NCBI GenBank assembly: GCA_025928535.1
Contig: JAICJJ010000240.1
Span: forward strand, 1 to 5,339
Direction of reading: 5' to 3'
From: Thermomicrobiales bacterium
GTDB lineage: Bacteria; Chloroflexota; Chloroflexia; Thermomicrobiales; UBA6265
DNA: 5,339 bases
In this document: positions 4,020 through 5,339 of the stretch, one piece after another
Numbering within the stretch: position 1 is the stretch's first letter
Layout of the letters: every line of letters begins with the position of its first letter
Notes under the pieces: generated by a model
The model's database searches: none
Told to the model about the DNA's origin: nothing
The model's input: the letters and a program-made list of their open reading frames with translations, nothing else
Made by a program: the position numbers and the translations under genes

Positions 4020-5339
4020 CACGACTCCTCCCTGCTGCCGTAGTGCTCCCGAGCCGCCGCCGGCGAAACGAAGCCTTGGCGGAGATCGTCCTCCAACAAC
4101 TCGCGCGGCCGCTCCCTGGGGTCGCCGTAGCCGCCGCCGCCGGCCGAATCGAGCCGAATGCGATCCCCGTCCATGACGGCGACCCGGGTGAATTTGGAAT
4201 CGGACGTGGTCCCGAACGCCTCGGAAAAGGTGCGAAAGCGATCGTCGCCGACCCGCTGAATGAAGATGCCGCTGTTCGCGCCTTCTCCGCCGCCGAAGAT
4301 GCCCGGCGCCTGGGTGCGCGTCCGGTCAAAGAGGGCGTTGACGATGATTTCCGGCGCATTGACGCGAAAGGTCCGCGATGTCGCCAGACCGCCCCGGAAC
4401 TTGCCCGGGCCGCCGGAATCGGGACGCAGTCGGTACTCCTCGACGATGAAGGGATACTTCGTCTCCAGGATTTCGACCGGGGTGTTGCGGCAATTGCCGT
4501 TGTTGACGCACTGCACGTCGTTCCCGTCGTGGTCGACCGTGCCGCCCCAACCGCTCCCCTCGAGGTGGTAATTGGTGTAGTAGTCGCCATACTCCGGATG
4601 GAAGCCGCCGAAAAGGAAGTTGCACGCCGAGGCCCCTTCAGCGGCGGCGACGCGCTCCGGAACCGCCCCCGCCAGCGCGCGGACCACGATGTTCTGCAGG
4701 TGCGGGTGCGTTTCCGTGTTGCCGCCGACCGATGGCCCCGGGTGCTTGACGTTGACGACCGTGCCCGGCCGGGTCACGAGGTGGATCGGGCGGTAGCAGC
4801 CGGCGTTGATCGGGATGTCGTTCGAGACGACGTGGAGGAATCCGCTGTAGCACGCCGCGGCGGTGACGACGAAGGTCGCGTTGATCGGCCCCCGCGCCTG
4901 CTCGTCCGAATCGGTCCAGTCGCAAATCACCTCGTCTCCGTGGATGGTGAGACGGAGGCGCATCCAGTACGGATCGCGCGTGACGCCGTCGTCCTCCATG
5001 CAGTCTTGCGCGTAGTAGACGCCGTCCGGCATGTCGGCGATCTCGGCGCGCATGAAGCGCTCCGAGTAGTCGAGCAACTGATCGGACGCGGCGCTCAATC
5101 GCTCGGCCCCATACTTTGCCAGCAGTTCCTGCACCCGCGCCTCGGCGACGTGGAGCGAGCCGATCATCGCGTGATAGTCGCCCCAGGTCGTCTTCGGCGT
5201 TCGGTGGTTGGCGAGGACGACTCTCCAGATGTCCTTGACGTACTCGCCGCCAGCCATGATCTTCAGCGGCGGAAGCCGCAACCCCTCCTGGTAGACCTCG
5301 GTCGCGTCGGCCGCAAACGAGCCAGGCGCCATGCCGCCA
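4019..5339 (-). CDS. hyuB: Hydantoinase B / 5-oxoprolinase family subunit (HyuB), N-terminus outside window
   Basis: The frame is open past the window edge, so the N-terminal part (probably 110-150 residues by comparison with complete HyuB proteins of roughly 510-580) is missing; the Met at 5332 is internal, preceded by Gly-Gly of the family motif GGMAPGS. Counting from that Met, 437 residues remain. HyuB motifs are YQEGLRLPP (14-22), RGPINATF (147-154), INAGCYRPI (175-183), GNTET (204-208), RNTPVEILE (282-290), RPDSGGPGKFRGGL (303-316) and the ending GGGGYGDP (398-405) with FVSPAAAREHYG (421-432). HyuB pairs with HyuA in ATP-dependent hydantoinases and in acetone/acetophenone carboxylases; 5-oxoprolinase fuses both. 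HyuA is expected just beyond the window, upstream on the - strand. Cysteines at 178, 275 and 281 could be of interest. The family is certain, the substrate is not. Confidence 0.93.
   Translation of the reverse strand, partial: GGMAPGSFAADATEVYQEGLRLPPLKIMAGGEYVKDIWRVVLANHRTPKTTWGDYHAMIGSLHVAEARVQELLAKYGAERLSAASDQLLDYSERFMRAEIADMPDGVYYAQDCMEDDGVTRDPYWMRLRLTIHGDEVICDWTDSDEQARGPINATFVVTAAACYSGFLHVVSNDIPINAGCYRPIHLVTRPGTVVNVKHPGPSVGGNTETHPHLQNIVVRALAGAVPERVAAAEGASACNFLFGGFHPEYGDYYTNYHLEGSGWGGTVDHDGNDVQCVNNGNCRNTPVEILETKYPFIVEEYRLRPDSGGPGKFRGGLATSRTFRVNAPEIIVNALFDRTRTQAPGIFGGGEGANSGIFIQRVGDDRFRTFSEAFGTTSDSKFTRVAVMDGDRIRLDSAGGGGYGDPRERPRELLEDDLRQGFVSPAAAREHYGSREES
4025..4032 (-). promoter_or_regulatory. 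Shine-Dalgarno GGGAGGAG inside the end of hyuB
   Basis: Read on the - strand, GGGAGGAG lies within the last codons of hyuB, 5 nt before ATG 4019 and only 2 nt before an upstream GTG. It selects the ATG and, with the 1-nt stop/start overlap, indicates translational coupling of the zinc-finger gene to hyuB. Confidence 0.7.

Noticed and set aside
4260..4571. + strand open frame inside hyuB
   Set aside because: HyuB motifs run continuously on the - strand through this stretch; the + strand frame is antisense shadow.

Overview
The window is GC-rich bacterial chromosome with dense coding, short intergenic gaps and strong Shine-Dalgarno sites. The protein families fit a soil or environmental bacterium that degrades amides, lactams or hydantoins. 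I cannot fix the phylum from the sequence; an alphaproteobacterium or a Chloroflexota/actinobacterial-type lineage are both possible.

Layout. (1) Bases 1-293: the probable last codons of an upstream gene, then a small FmdB-type zinc-ribbon gene on the + strand. (2) Bases 294-877: about 580 bases with no convincing gene. It holds a quasi-palindromic 130-bp element (409-538) with 11-bp inverted ends and a central hairpin, a GC-rich hairpin (566-582), a good sigma70-like promoter with a 14-bp perfect palindrome over its -35 box (666-696), and helically spaced CCGACT-type repeats (822-855) just before the next gene. (3) Bases 878-3569: a + strand operon of three genes from the 5-oxoprolinase PxpB-PxpC-PxpA / KipI-KipA-YcsF superfamilies. 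(4) Bases 3570-3779: a short convergent intergenic region without a clear terminator. (5) Bases 3780-5339: on the - strand, the C-terminal three quarters or so of a HyuB (hydantoinase B/5-oxoprolinase) subunit, cut by the window edge, translationally coupled to a 79-aa four-cysteine zinc-finger protein.

How the genes may work together. By family, both arms act on cyclic amides or related carbonyl compounds: HyuA/HyuB enzymes are ATP-dependent hydantoinases, oxoprolinases or ketone carboxylases, and PxpABC opens 5-oxoproline at the cost of ATP. The trio here is not a textbook PxpABC. The 'PxpB' reads like the KipI-type half of the urea carboxylase carboxyltransferase domain, the 'PxpC' shares some urea-carboxylase-type signatures, and the 'PxpA' has replaced two family motifs. 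The small zinc-finger gene directly after hyuB resembles in architecture the small zinc subunits that accompany HyuA/HyuB-like subunits in acetone and acetophenone carboxylases. My inference is a catabolic locus for an amide, lactam or ketone that is not simply 5-oxoproline. Substrate and reaction cannot be read from the sequence.
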